This document shows positions 6,378 to 13,075 of a DNA stretch of 15,299 nucleotides, piece by piece. The notes under the pieces are model-generated. The model saw only the letters and a program-made list of their open reading frames with translations, was not told the origin of the DNA and searched no databases. The DNA is from Litorivivens sp041625495 (lineage in GTDB: Bacteria > Pseudomonadota > Gammaproteobacteria > Pseudomonadales > Spongiibacteraceae), in contig NZ_JBFJTH010000092.1 in the NCBI RefSeq assembly GCF_041625495.1, positions 1 through 15,299 on the forward strand, given 5' to 3'. Each line of letters opens with the position of its first letter. Position 1 is the stretch's first letter. The position numbers and the translations under genes were made by a program.

Positions 6378-7034
6378 ATGATCAATTGGCAGGACGTGGA
6401 TACCGTAATGCTGGATATGGACGGCACTCTGCTGGATCTCCACTTCGACAACTATTTCTGGACCCAACACCTGCCCCTGCGTTACAGCGAAATACATGGC
6501 GGCTCACTGGAAGCCGTTCGCGACAACCTGATGGCTCAGATCATGGCCAAGCAGGGCACGCTGAACTGGTATTGCATCGACTACTGGTCCGAAGAACTGA
6601 AACTAGACATTCCCGCCCTCAAGCGCGAAGTAGAACACTTGATCGCGATACGACCGTATGTAGAAGAGTTTCTGCAGTGGCTGAGTGACTCCCAGCGCGA
6701 AGTGTGGCTCGTCACCAACGCCCACCAACATAGCCTGGACATCAAGATGGCGCGGACCGGTCTCGACCAATGGGTCGACAAGATCGTGATCTCTCACCAT
6801 TTTCAGGCCGCCAAAGAAGACCCCCAATTCTGGTTAAAGTTGAGCGAAGAATCGCCTTTCAATGAAAAGCGTACCCTGCTGGTTGACGATAACGTTCACG
6901 TGCTGCAGGCCGCCGCCGATTTTGGCATTGGGCACCTGCTCACCCTGCGTCAGCCGGACAGTAAACAAGCCCTGCGCGACAACCTCGCGTTTCCCGCCAT
7001 CCACCACTTCGACGAGCTGCTTCCCACCGCATGA
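6378..7034 (+). CDS. yrfG: GMP/IMP nucleotidase, HAD superfamily
   Basis: A 218-residue HAD hydrolase, close to E. coli YrfG (222 residues), a cytoplasmic phosphatase that dephosphorylates GMP and IMP. HAD motifs are all present: motif I DMDGTLLD with Asp13 nucleophile and Asp15, motif II Thr113 in WLVTNAH, motif III Lys146 in AAKEDPQ, and motif IV LLVDDN with Asp170/Asp171. The ATG at 6378 is chosen because GGAG (6365-6368) sits 9 bp upstream; an in-frame TTG at 6363 overlaps that site and is unlikely. It overlaps hslR by ATGA. The same order yrfG-hslR-hslO, with pckA close behind, exists in E. coli, which strongly supports the assignment. Confidence 0.92.
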   Translation: MINWQDVDTVMLDMDGTLLDLHFDNYFWTQHLPLRYSEIHGGSLEAVRDNLMAQIMAKQGTLNWYCIDYWSEELKLDIPALKREVEHLIAIRPYVEEFLQWLSDSQREVWLVTNAHQHSLDIKMARTGLDQWVDKIVISHHFQAAKEDPQFWLKLSEESPFNEKRTLLVDDNVHVLQAAADFGIGHLLTLRQPDSKQALRDNLAFPAIHHFDELLPTA

Positions 7035-7426
7035 GCGACAGTCAGAAAGTTCGGCTGGACAAGTGGCTGTGGGCGGCGCGCTTTTTCAAGACCCGCAGCC
7101 TGGCCAAACAGGCCATCGAGGGCGGCAAAGTGCACTACAATGGTGCCCGCTGCAAAGTCAGTAAAGAGGTCGAAGTGGGCGCCAAGCTCACCCTACGCCA
7201 GGGCTGGGACAACAAAACCGTGGTCATTGAGGCCATTTCGGAACAGCGTCGTGGCGCCCCCGAAGCACAGCAGCTTTACCGCGAAACCGAAGACAGCATC
7301 AAACAGCGAGAGTTGCGCGCCGCCGAACGCAAGGCGCATGGCCCCGGTGCCGATCTACTCAGCCGGGAACGTCCCACCAAGAAACAACGACGCCAGATTC
7401 ACCGCTTCAAACAGCAAACCACATGA
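7031..7426 (+). CDS. hslR: Heat shock protein 15, ribosome-associated S4-domain protein
   Basis: A 131-residue small basic protein equal in size to E. coli Hsp15 (133). Residues about 6-57 (RLDKWLWAARFFKTRSLAKQ and following GGKVHYNG) form the S4 RNA-binding fold. Hsp15 binds free 50S subunits that carry a stalled nascent chain with peptidyl-tRNA and helps recycle them after heat shock. The Lys/Arg-rich C-terminal tail (from RERPTKKQRRQ) is typical of the family. Its start overlaps the yrfG stop and its stop overlaps the hslO start, both as ATGA, so the three genes are translationally coupled. Confidence 0.95.
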   Translation: MSDSQKVRLDKWLWAARFFKTRSLAKQAIEGGKVHYNGARCKVSKEVEVGAKLTLRQGWDNKTVVIEAISEQRRGAPEAQQLYRETEDSIKQRELRAAERKAHGPGADLLSRERPTKKQRRQIHRFKQQTT

Positions 7427-8301
7427 GCTTAACCAACATGCCTGACGCCAGCTGCGCCGATACTCTCAGCCGCTTTACCTTTGACGATTGCGCCGTGCGC
7501 GGTGAACACGTACTCCTGCAAAACAGCTTTCAGGAACTGCTGGCTGTTCACCACTACCCCCCAGTTGTCGCCAACTTGCTGGGGGAGCTCAGCGCCGCTG
7601 CCTGCCTACTGGCCGAAACCATCAAATTTGATGGCACCCTGACCCTGCAAGTACGCAGCGAAGGCGAAATTCCGCTAATCATGACCGAGGTTACCAACCA
7701 GCAAAGTTACCGCGCCATTGCCCGGCAGGCCCAAGAGGCCACCAGCGAGGATTTCGCAACCCTGTTTACCAACGGCACCCTGTGCCTTACCGTGCAACCG
7801 CGCAGTGGCAAACCCTACCAGGGCATTGTGTCACTCGACGGCAACAGTCTCGCCAGCAGCTTGGGCAACTATTTTGAGCAAAGCGAACAGCTCGCCACTC
7901 GCCTGTGGCTATTCGCAGACAAACAGCGTGCAGGTGGCATGCTGCTCCAACAAATGCCGGGCGACAACAGTAGCGACCAATGGCTCCACCTGACCCAAAT
8001 GGCCAACACCCTGTCAGCGCAAGAGCTACTTGGACTCCCTCGAGAAGAGCTTCTCTACCGCCTTTACCACCAGGAAGCCCTGCGCCTACACCCTCAAAAA
8101 ACCGTGCAATTTCAATGCACTTGCAGCCATGAACGTCTCGAAGCTGTACTGCTTTCCCTCGGTGAGGCAGAACTGCGGGACATCCTCACCGAACGGTCAT
8201 CCATCGATGTGAACTGTGAATTTTGCAACCGGTTCTACCAGTTTTCCGAAAGCGACATCGACGCACTGCTCGGGAAACAAACACCGCGCGACGCTCATTA
8301 A
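7423..8301 (+). CDS. hslO: Hsp33 redox-regulated molecular chaperone
   Basis: A 292-residue Hsp33. The C-terminal zinc-binding, redox-switch domain carries the four conserved cysteines: Cys232 and Cys234 in CTC and Cys265 and Cys268 in CEFC. In the family these bind zinc when reduced; on oxidation with unfolding they form disulfides that activate the holdase against aggregation. The N-terminal domain begins around DTLSRFTFDDCAVRGEHV, with the typical family motif about GELSAAACLLAETIKFDG. The start at 7423 overlaps the hslR stop; a second in-frame Met at 7438 lies five codons later and the family N-terminus could begin at either. Last gene of the yrfG-hslR-hslO unit. Confidence 0.95.
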   Translation: MSLTNMPDASCADTLSRFTFDDCAVRGEHVLLQNSFQELLAVHHYPPVVANLLGELSAAACLLAETIKFDGTLTLQVRSEGEIPLIMTEVTNQQSYRAIARQAQEATSEDFATLFTNGTLCLTVQPRSGKPYQGIVSLDGNSLASSLGNYFEQSEQLATRLWLFADKQRAGGMLLQQMPGDNSSDQWLHLTQMANTLSAQELLGLPREELLYRLYHQEALRLHPQKTVQFQCTCSHERLEAVLLSLGEAELRDILTERSSIDVNCEFCNRFYQFSESDIDALLGKQTPRDAH

Positions 8302-8458
8302 GAGGGGTTAGCGCTGGGGCAGCTTTTTTGACATAATGGCGCCCCCGAAAATTGGCTGCCCTGCAAGCCGGCAGCGGTTGCCCCAAAGTTAGGCCCCCAA
8401 ACAAGAGCTGCAAGTCGCGACTTGAAAGCCAACGGGAGCGTTTTGACAGGACGAGAGA
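8302..8458 (+). promoter_or_regulatory. hslO-pckA intergenic region with pckA promoter and palindrome
   Basis: The 157-bp leader of pckA. Shortly after the hslO stop, GCTG-GGG-CAGC followed by six T (8313-8329) is a short, weak terminator-like hairpin. It overlaps a possible extended -10, TGACATAAT (8329-8337), with no clear -35. A perfect 14-bp palindrome, CAAGTCGCGACTTG (8411-8424), lies 34 bp before the pckA ATG. It is well placed for an operator or as a hairpin in the 5' leader. A purine-rich GGACGAGAGA just ahead of the ATG is the likely ribosome site. Sites are predicted by eye. Confidence 0.4.
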
Positions 8459-10012
8459 ATGAGTGCAGAAACGATTGTGTATACAGATTTGGCGCCGTCG
8501 CGGCTGATCGAACAAGCGCTGGCGCGCGGCGAGGGTGAACTGGCCGACAACGGTGCCCTGGTTGTCACCACCGGCAAACGAACCGGCCGTTCTCCCGGCG
8601 ACCGCTTTATCGTAAAAGAGCCCTCCACCAGTGACTCCATCGAATGGGGCAGCGTTAACCGCCCCTTCGACGCCGACAAATTCGACGCCCTCTGGAACCG
8701 CGTAGAAGATTATCTCGCCGACCACGATCGCTTTGTTTCTCATCTCCACGTTGGCGCTCATGACGAGCACTACATTCCCGTTGAAGTTCACACTCAGACT
8801 GCCTGGCAAGCCTTGTTCGGCCGCAACATGTTTGTGCGCCCACACAAGTACAACCCCAAAGGCAAAGAGCAGTGGACCATTCTCAATGTGGCTGGCTTTG
8901 TCTGTGATCCCGAGCGCGACGGCACCAACTCCGACGGCTGCGTCCTAATTAACTTTGCCCAGCGCAAAGTGCTGCTGGCTGGCATGCGCTACGCCGGTGA
9001 AATGAAAAAGGCCATGTTTTCAGTGCAGAACTTCCTGCTGCCTGAAAAAGACGTTATGCCGATGCACTGCTCCGCCAATGTGGGCGATGAAGGCGACACC
9101 ACGCTGTTCTTCGGCCTGTCTGGCACTGGCAAAACCACGTTGTCTGCCGACCCTGACCGCTTCTTGATCGGCGACGACGAGCACGGCTGGGCCAAAGGTG
9201 CCGTTTTCAATATTGAAGGTGGTTGCTACGCTAAAACCATCAACCTGAGCCAGGAAAACGAGCCCATCATCTGGGACGCTATCCGCTTTGGCGCCATTGT
9301 TGAAAACGTCGTAATCGATGCCGATACCCGCACACCCGACTACAACGACACCAGCCTGACCGAAAACGGCCGCTGCTGTTACCCGCTGGAGCATGTTGAC
9401 AAGCGCGTACCGCAAAACTCGGCTGGTGAACCGCAAACTGTTATCTTCCTGACCTGCGACGTATCCGGCGTACTGCCGCCCGTGTCCATCCTCAGCAAAG
9501 AAGCGGCAGCCTTCCATTTTCTCAGCGGCTACACCGCACGCGTTGGCTCAACCGAGCTTGGCGCAGAAGCTGGCATTCACCCAACGTTCTCAACCTGCTT
9601 TGGCGCACCCTTTATGCCGCGCCCTGCTGGTGATTACGCAGAATTGTTGATGAAGCGCATCGCCGACTTCGGCTCACGCGTTTACCTGATCAACACTGGC
9701 TGGACCGGTGGTTCAGGCGCCGCCGGTGGAACCGGTTCACGCTTCCCGATCCCGGTAACACGCGCGGTTGTCGCAGCAGCTCAAAGCGGCGCACTCAACA
9801 ACGTGGAAACCGAGCACTTGGATATCCTTAACCTGGAAATTCCGAAAGCCATCCCCGGCGTCGACGAGAAATTCATCAACCCACGTAAATCCTGGGGTGA
9901 CGAAGCAGCTTACGACGCCGAAGCCACAAAACTGGCCAAACTGTTCCAGGAAAACATCAAGAAATTTGATGTTGCGGATGCGATCATTGCCGCAGGCCCC
10001 AAAGCCAGCTAA
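8459..10012 (+). CDS. pckA: Phosphoenolpyruvate carboxykinase (ATP)
   Basis: A 517-residue ATP-dependent PEP carboxykinase, close to the usual size (about 515-540). It converts oxaloacetate plus ATP to phosphoenolpyruvate, CO2 and ADP, the entry step of gluconeogenesis from TCA intermediates. Motifs seen are TGKRTGRSPGDRF (38-50) with the substrate-binding Arg, the P-loop GLSGTGKTTLSADP (219-232), the metal-binding kinase-2 segment FLIGDDEHGW (235-244) and the conserved INTGWTGG (411-418). GTP-type enzymes differ in these motifs. It follows the hslO operon on the same strand but has its own leader and a strong terminator, so it is probably an independent unit. With an acyl-CoA dehydrogenase pair and a PHA granule module in the same window, it fits growth on fatty acids or other gluconeogenic substrates. 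Confidence 0.97.
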   Translation: MSAETIVYTDLAPSRLIEQALARGEGELADNGALVVTTGKRTGRSPGDRFIVKEPSTSDSIEWGSVNRPFDADKFDALWNRVEDYLADHDRFVSHLHVGAHDEHYIPVEVHTQTAWQALFGRNMFVRPHKYNPKGKEQWTILNVAGFVCDPERDGTNSDGCVLINFAQRKVLLAGMRYAGEMKKAMFSVQNFLLPEKDVMPMHCSANVGDEGDTTLFFGLSGTGKTTLSADPDRFLIGDDEHGWAKGAVFNIEGGCYAKTINLSQENEPIIWDAIRFGAIVENVVIDADTRTPDYNDTSLTENGRCCYPLEHVDKRVPQNSAGEPQTVIFLTCDVSGVLPPVSILSKEAAAFHFLSGYTARVGSTELGAEAGIHPTFSTCFGAPFMPRPAGDYAELLMKRIADFGSRVYLINTGWTGGSGAAGGTGSRFPIPVTRAVVAAAQSGALNNVETEHLDILNLEIPKAIPGVDEKFINPRKSWGDEAAYDAEATKLAKLFQENIKKFDVADAIIAAGPKAS

Positions 10013-10032
10013 GCAAGGCCCCACTCTACTCC

Positions 10033-10065
10033 AAAAGGCGCACCCGCAAGGCTGCGCCTTTTTTT
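10033..10065 (+). terminator. Intrinsic terminator of pckA
   Basis: A stem of AAAAGGCGCA (10033-10042) and TGCGCCTTTT (10053-10062), with a 10-nt loop and a run of seven T (10059-10065). It begins 20 bp after the pckA stop. The A-rich left flank means it could also work for a transcript entering from the right. Confidence 0.9.
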
Positions 10066-10071
10066 ATCCCC

Positions 10072-10213
10072 AAAACCGGGGTCGTATCGAGTATTTTTTG
10101 AACAGCCCAGCCCGCCAACCACCAAGCAAGAAGGCAATACCAAGCGACTCAAACAGTTAGAAAGAAGTGACGGGGCGCATTGATCAAAAAATATTCGATA
10201 CGACCCCGGTTTT
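10072..10213. mobile_element. 142-bp fold-back element with 33-bp inverted arms (MITE/REPIN-like)
   Basis: The left arm 10072-10104 and right arm 10181-10213 are inverted copies matching at 31 of 33 positions (mismatches at 10091 and 10102). The outer ends read AAAACCGGGGTCGTATCGA inward. The 76-bp centre holds no gene. No flanking direct repeat is evident. The element begins 7 bp after the pckA terminator and its outer edge touches the TAA of the convergent hydrolase gene. Long perfect arms with no coding capacity suggest a non-autonomous mobile repeat. Similar GGGGTC-ended repeats often accompany REP-associated tyrosine (IS200-like) transposases in marine gammaproteobacteria, but that link is from memory and not shown here. 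As RNA it would also form a very stable hairpin and could act as a two-way terminator. Confidence 0.7.
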
Positions 10214-10998
10214 TACGAGGCGAGCGCGTCGCCGAACCAGAAGCGACGTAGCGGGTTGCTGTTGAACGGGCGCCAATGACCTTCTTTTTGCGCCAGGCGT
10301 TCGGCGACGGCGTACATCACAGCTGCGTTGTGAGTCAGGCCCATGTGACTACCGGGCACCCTCACATTTTCGGTCTCACCGAAGGGTTCATCGTCTACGC
10401 AATAATGCCAGTCGGCAACACCATCGCTGGTGCTGTATATCGCGGTAGAGGGCACGGGTGGTGTTTCCCGCCAGGTGTCAGCAGCATCCAGCATGGGATC
10501 ATCAAGTCCACCTGGGTTGAGAAACTCATAGAGCTTAGCCACCCCACCAGAAATACCATCCATCGTGGGCACATTGAACGGTGACCCAAGGGTGATTACC
10601 TGACGCACAAGGTCCGGCTCCGCATTCGCCAAGGCGCGCGCATAGACACCACCTAGGCTCCAGCCCACCAGGCTCACTGTTGCTCCGTTGTGCTGGCTGG
10701 ATATGTCACGCACGTGCTCTATCAAGCCATCCAAAAATGCCTGACGGATTCCGGTGTTACGCCCCTGTTGCCAGCCATAACTAACAAACCCCGAAGCTTT
10801 CAGGTAGCGCCGCAACAGCGCGGTGCCACCGTCACCAGTCATAAACGCAGGCACAACCACCACCGGGTGACCATCACCTCGCGCAATCCTGCGAAGCACC
10901 GGTTGAAACGACGCCGCAGCGGTTGCTTCAAGCAAAGCTCGCAGTTCCAGAAACGCTGAAAACAGATTAGGCCCGGTTGGGGCAGATTGATTCTTCAT
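10213..10998 (-). CDS. Lipase/esterase-like alpha/beta hydrolase
   Basis: A 261-residue alpha/beta hydrolase. It shows a first-strand and oxyanion segment HPVVVVPAFMTGDGG (44-58), the nucleophile elbow GWSLGG with Ser114, a likely acid Asp192 in STSDGVADW, and His218 in PGSHMGLTHN. The SHMGL motif with a following Asn is seen in lipase-type members acting on esters. There is no signal peptide, so it is probably cytoplasmic. GAGAGAGG lies 5-6 bp before the ATG. It is divergent from two phasins, which suggests a role on PHA or acyl esters at granules, but the elbow and overall sequence do not match the PhaZ depolymerase of Pseudomonas. The C-terminus ends exactly at a fold-back repeat, so the last residues may differ from those of relatives. 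Fold secure, substrate unknown. Confidence 0.85.
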   Translation of the reverse strand: MKNQSAPTGPNLFSAFLELRALLEATAAASFQPVLRRIARGDGHPVVVVPAFMTGDGGTALLRRYLKASGFVSYGWQQGRNTGIRQAFLDGLIEHVRDISSQHNGATVSLVGWSLGGVYARALANAEPDLVRQVITLGSPFNVPTMDGISGGVAKLYEFLNPGGLDDPMLDAADTWRETPPVPSTAIYSTSDGVADWHYCVDDEPFGETENVRVPGSHMGLTHNAAVMYAVAERLAQKEGHWRPFNSNPLRRFWFGDALAS

Positions 10999-11274
10999 TG
11001 ATACCTCTCTCGCGACAATGTGTCTTTTACTTGTTATCCGGTATGCCGCGTCTCCAGACTATAACTGTAGCGGTTACAAAATATCAAAACCTATTTCACA
11101 TCGGGTGTAGATACGCACTTGCCGCATCTGTTCGTTTTTTCACCAATTAAAAATTTTACGCGATTAGTATGTTTATTCTAATTTTTCTCCGTATCTTTGC
11201 CCCCAGATTCAGAGAAGGTCGTTGGCTGCACCCTCTGAACAACAGACAACTCCCTATTTCCAGAGGTGTACACC
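10999..11274. promoter_or_regulatory. Divergent regulatory region between hydrolase and first phasin
   Basis: A 276-bp AT-rich gap between divergent genes. A near-palindrome, TGTAGCGGTTACA (11066-11078, one mismatched pair), is a candidate operator for a TetR protein such as the PhaD homologue encoded nearby. For the phasin, TTTACG (11155-11160) and TCTAAT (11177-11182) with 16-bp spacing form a plausible sigma-70 promoter, leaving a 5' leader of roughly 85 nt. AGAGG (11262-11266) is the phasin ribosome site. No second gene or conserved RNA was recognised. All sites are predictions. Confidence 0.4.
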
Positions 11275-11655
11275 ATGAGCAAGAAACAAGCCGAAACCCA
11301 AAACGCGTTCGAAAAAGCCACTACCGTTGCCCGTGAACTGTTCCTGGCCAACCTGGGCCTGGCTGGCAAAGCCATCGAACAGGGTCAGGAGTACACTGAA
11401 AAAGCCCAGAAGTCTTACAAAGAAACTTCTGACAAAGTTCAGTCGCTGATTGAGAAGCGTGAAGAAATTTTTGCGGACCTGGTTAAGCGCGGCGAGAAAG
11501 TACAAGCCGACGCCCAAGCCAAATTCGACGAGCTTGCCGCCAAGCCCAAGTCGCTGGTAGAAGAGCAAGTTGAAGCTGTAAAAAGCTCTGTTGAGACGCT
11601 GAAAGAGCGCATCAACAGCCGCAAAACCGAAAACACGGCTGCTGCCGAAGCCTAA
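11275..11655 (+). CDS. Phasin family protein, PHA granule-associated
   Basis: A 126-residue phasin-type protein: almost wholly helical and amphipathic, Lys/Glu/Ala/Gln-rich, without Cys or Trp. It has the typical opening (FEKATTVARELFLANLGLAGKAIEQGQEYTEKAQ, about residues 12-45 in several blocks) and a coiled C-terminal half with VEEQVEAVKSSVETLKERIN. Phasins coat polyhydroxyalkanoate granules in the cytoplasm and control their number and size. The ATG at 11275 is chosen because AGAGG lies 8 bp upstream; a GTG three codons earlier overlaps that site. The gene is followed by terminators and then a second phasin of the PhaI/PhaF type. No PHA synthase is in the window. Confidence 0.85.
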   Translation: MSKKQAETQNAFEKATTVARELFLANLGLAGKAIEQGQEYTEKAQKSYKETSDKVQSLIEKREEIFADLVKRGEKVQADAQAKFDELAAKPKSLVEEQVEAVKSSVETLKERINSRKTENTAAAEA

Positions 11656-11667
11656 GGCTTCCCAGCA

Positions 11668-11737
11668 ACCTGTTTGACAGGAATACCCATCAGGTCTTTT
11701 TTTTGCACGGTGCGTCTCAGGACCACCGTGCTTTTTT
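11668..11737 (+). terminator. Tandem terminators between the two phasin genes
   Basis: A strong intrinsic terminator is formed by GCACGGTG (11705-11712) and CACCGTGC (11724-11731), an 8-bp perfect stem followed by T's to 11737. Just before it, CCTGT-TTG-ACAGG (11669-11681), or ACCTG with CAGGT (11668-11672, 11691-11695), precedes an eight-T run (11697-11704) and may act as a weaker first terminator. The second phasin therefore needs read-through or its own promoter in the 58 bp before its start. Confidence 0.85.
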
Positions 11738-11795
11738 CATAACAAGACCCGGTGAGAAAGCCGTCAAAAATTCATCACGTTACGGAGTTACAGCA

Positions 11796-12218
11796 ATGAG
11801 CAACGAAAAGACCTCTCAGCTGAAAGAAGTTAGCGATATGGCCAAAAACATCTGGTTGGCGGGCCTCGGCGCGTATGGCCGCGCTTTTGACGAAGCGCAA
11901 GAGCGTTACGAGCAAGCCAGCAAAGAATCTCCCCGCCTGTTCAACGAACTGGTCGAGAAAGGCCGCAAGCTTGAAACACAAGCGCGTACCGCTATCGATG
12001 ATGTGACTGCCAAAAGTAAAGGCACTGCCACTTCCATCGAAGAGCGCATCAACAAAGTCCGCGCCAATCTTGGTCTCGGCGGTGTATCCGTAGAAGACTT
12101 CGAGCGCCTGGAAAAGAAAGTTGACGCATTGACCAAGAAACTCAACGCCATGTCAGCCGCTCCCAAAAAAGCGCCTGCTAAGCGCGCAGCGTCCAGCAAA
12201 ACTACTGCCGCTGAGTAA
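11796..12218 (+). CDS. Phasin of the PhaI/PhaF type
   Basis: A 140-residue granule-associated protein. The N-terminal segment KEVSDMAKNIWLAGLGAYGR followed by AFDEAQERYEQASKESPRLFNELVEKGRKLE (residues about 10-60) is the hallmark of Pseudomonas PhaI/PhaF phasins. A predicted coiled coil occurs around VEDFERLEKKVDALTKKLNA (about 99-118). The short Lys/Ala-rich tail (APKKAPAKRAASSKT) recalls, in miniature, the histone H1-like DNA-binding tail of PhaF, which ties granules to the nucleoid; whether this short version binds DNA is unknown. GGAG (11784-11787) is 8 bp before the ATG at 11796. It has its own strong terminator, and a PhaD-like regulator follows. Confidence 0.92.
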   Translation: MSNEKTSQLKEVSDMAKNIWLAGLGAYGRAFDEAQERYEQASKESPRLFNELVEKGRKLETQARTAIDDVTAKSKGTATSIEERINKVRANLGLGGVSVEDFERLEKKVDALTKKLNAMSAAPKKAPAKRAASSKTTAAE

Positions 12219-12232
12219 TTGAGTTACTGCTG

Positions 12233-12265
12233 CACAAAGGGCGACTTCGGTCGCCCTTTTTTGTG
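12233..12265 (+). terminator. Intrinsic terminator of the second phasin
   Basis: The stem AAAGGGCGAC (12236-12245) and GTCGCCCTTT (12250-12259) is capped by a TTCG tetraloop and followed by T's. Flanking CACA and TGTG extend the symmetry. A textbook terminator, 14 bp after the stop codon. Confidence 0.95.
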
Positions 12266-12319
12266 GACAGCCACGCATGAACATGGCAACGTTCGACGCA
12301 CATTCCAATACAAAAGCCC

Positions 12320-12961
12320 ATGAAAACTCGCGACCGCATACTGCTGACCAGCCTCGAACTGTTCAACACGGAAGGTGAACCCAACGTCACCACGGTCGAC
12401 ATTGCTAACGAGCTCGATATCAGTCCCGGCAACCTGTACTACCACTTCAAGGGCAAGGAAGACATCATTTCGGCGCTCTATGAGCACTTCCACGAAGAGC
12501 TTAGCGAAATCCTCAACGCCCCCATTGCCAAGCTCCTGAAGCCGGACGACGCCTGGTTTTACCTCTATCTCGTATTCGACGAGATCTTCAAGCAGCGCTA
12601 TTTTTACCGCAATTTGACCGACATCTTGCAGCGCTACCCCGCTATAGATAAAAAATTTCGCCGCCTACTGGAACAGAAGGTACGCGCGGCCCAGGCCATC
12701 GCTATCACACTGGTGGAAAAAGGCGTTCTTGAGCTACAGCCCCACCAGCTGGACCGGCTTTGCGAAACCGTGACCATGCAGGTTACCTTCTGGCTAAATT
12801 ACGACATGCTGCGCAGCAAAGACCTGCCTCAACAGCTACTTATCCACCAGGGGGTATTCCAGGTCATGTCGATGATTGCTCCCCACCTCACGGACACCTA
12901 CCGCAGTTTCTACGACGACTGCTGCGCGCTCTACGAGTCTCTCATTGCAGATTTGATCTGA
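12320..12961 (+). CDS. phaD: PhaD-like TetR regulator of PHA granule genes
   Basis: A 213-residue TetR-family protein. Its N-terminus (MKTRDRIL, FNTEGEPNV, IANELDISPGNLYYHFKGKE, residues 1-47) closely matches Pseudomonas PhaD, which controls the phaI/phaF phasin genes and the PHA synthase operon in response to a fatty-acid-derived ligand. The remainder is the helical effector domain. The position directly after two phasin genes supports the name. It starts 54 bp after the phasin terminator, and no good Shine-Dalgarno precedes the ATG, suggesting low expression from read-through or a weak promoter. The symbol is given by similarity from memory; a general TetR call is certain. Confidence 0.82.
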   Translation: MKTRDRILLTSLELFNTEGEPNVTTVDIANELDISPGNLYYHFKGKEDIISALYEHFHEELSEILNAPIAKLLKPDDAWFYLYLVFDEIFKQRYFYRNLTDILQRYPAIDKKFRRLLEQKVRAAQAIAITLVEKGVLELQPHQLDRLCETVTMQVTFWLNYDMLRSKDLPQQLLIHQGVFQVMSMIAPHLTDTYRSFYDDCCALYESLIADLI

Positions 12962-13075
12962 TCGCGGTTGCGCAACAAAAACTTCGTCACAACCCCTCTG
13001 TCAAGACTCGCAGCACTGGCCGCCTTTCTGCATAATGCGGCGCTCGAATGTTAATAACACGCAGGTTGTTCGCGA
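12962..13075 (+). promoter_or_regulatory. Leader region of tex
   Basis: A 114-bp gap. A possible -10, CATAAT (13031-13036), lies 40 bp before the tex ATG with no good -35. A 10-bp palindrome, GTTGCGCAAC (12967-12976), stands just after the phaD stop but lacks a T-tract. A weak AGG (13063-13065) is the only ribosome-site candidate. Confidence 0.3.

Noticed and set aside
8186..8845. 219-codon minus-strand open frame across hslO end and pckA start
   Set aside because: It spans two genes with unmistakable motifs on the other strand; a GC-rich antisense shadow.
9768..10160. 130-codon plus-strand frame running from pckA into the fold-back element
   Set aside because: It overlaps pckA in another frame and crosses its terminator; the tail is just translated repeat DNA.
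12967..12976. Palindrome GTTGCGCAAC after phaD as a terminator
   Set aside because: No loop and no T-tract; a 10-bp palindrome alone is weak evidence.
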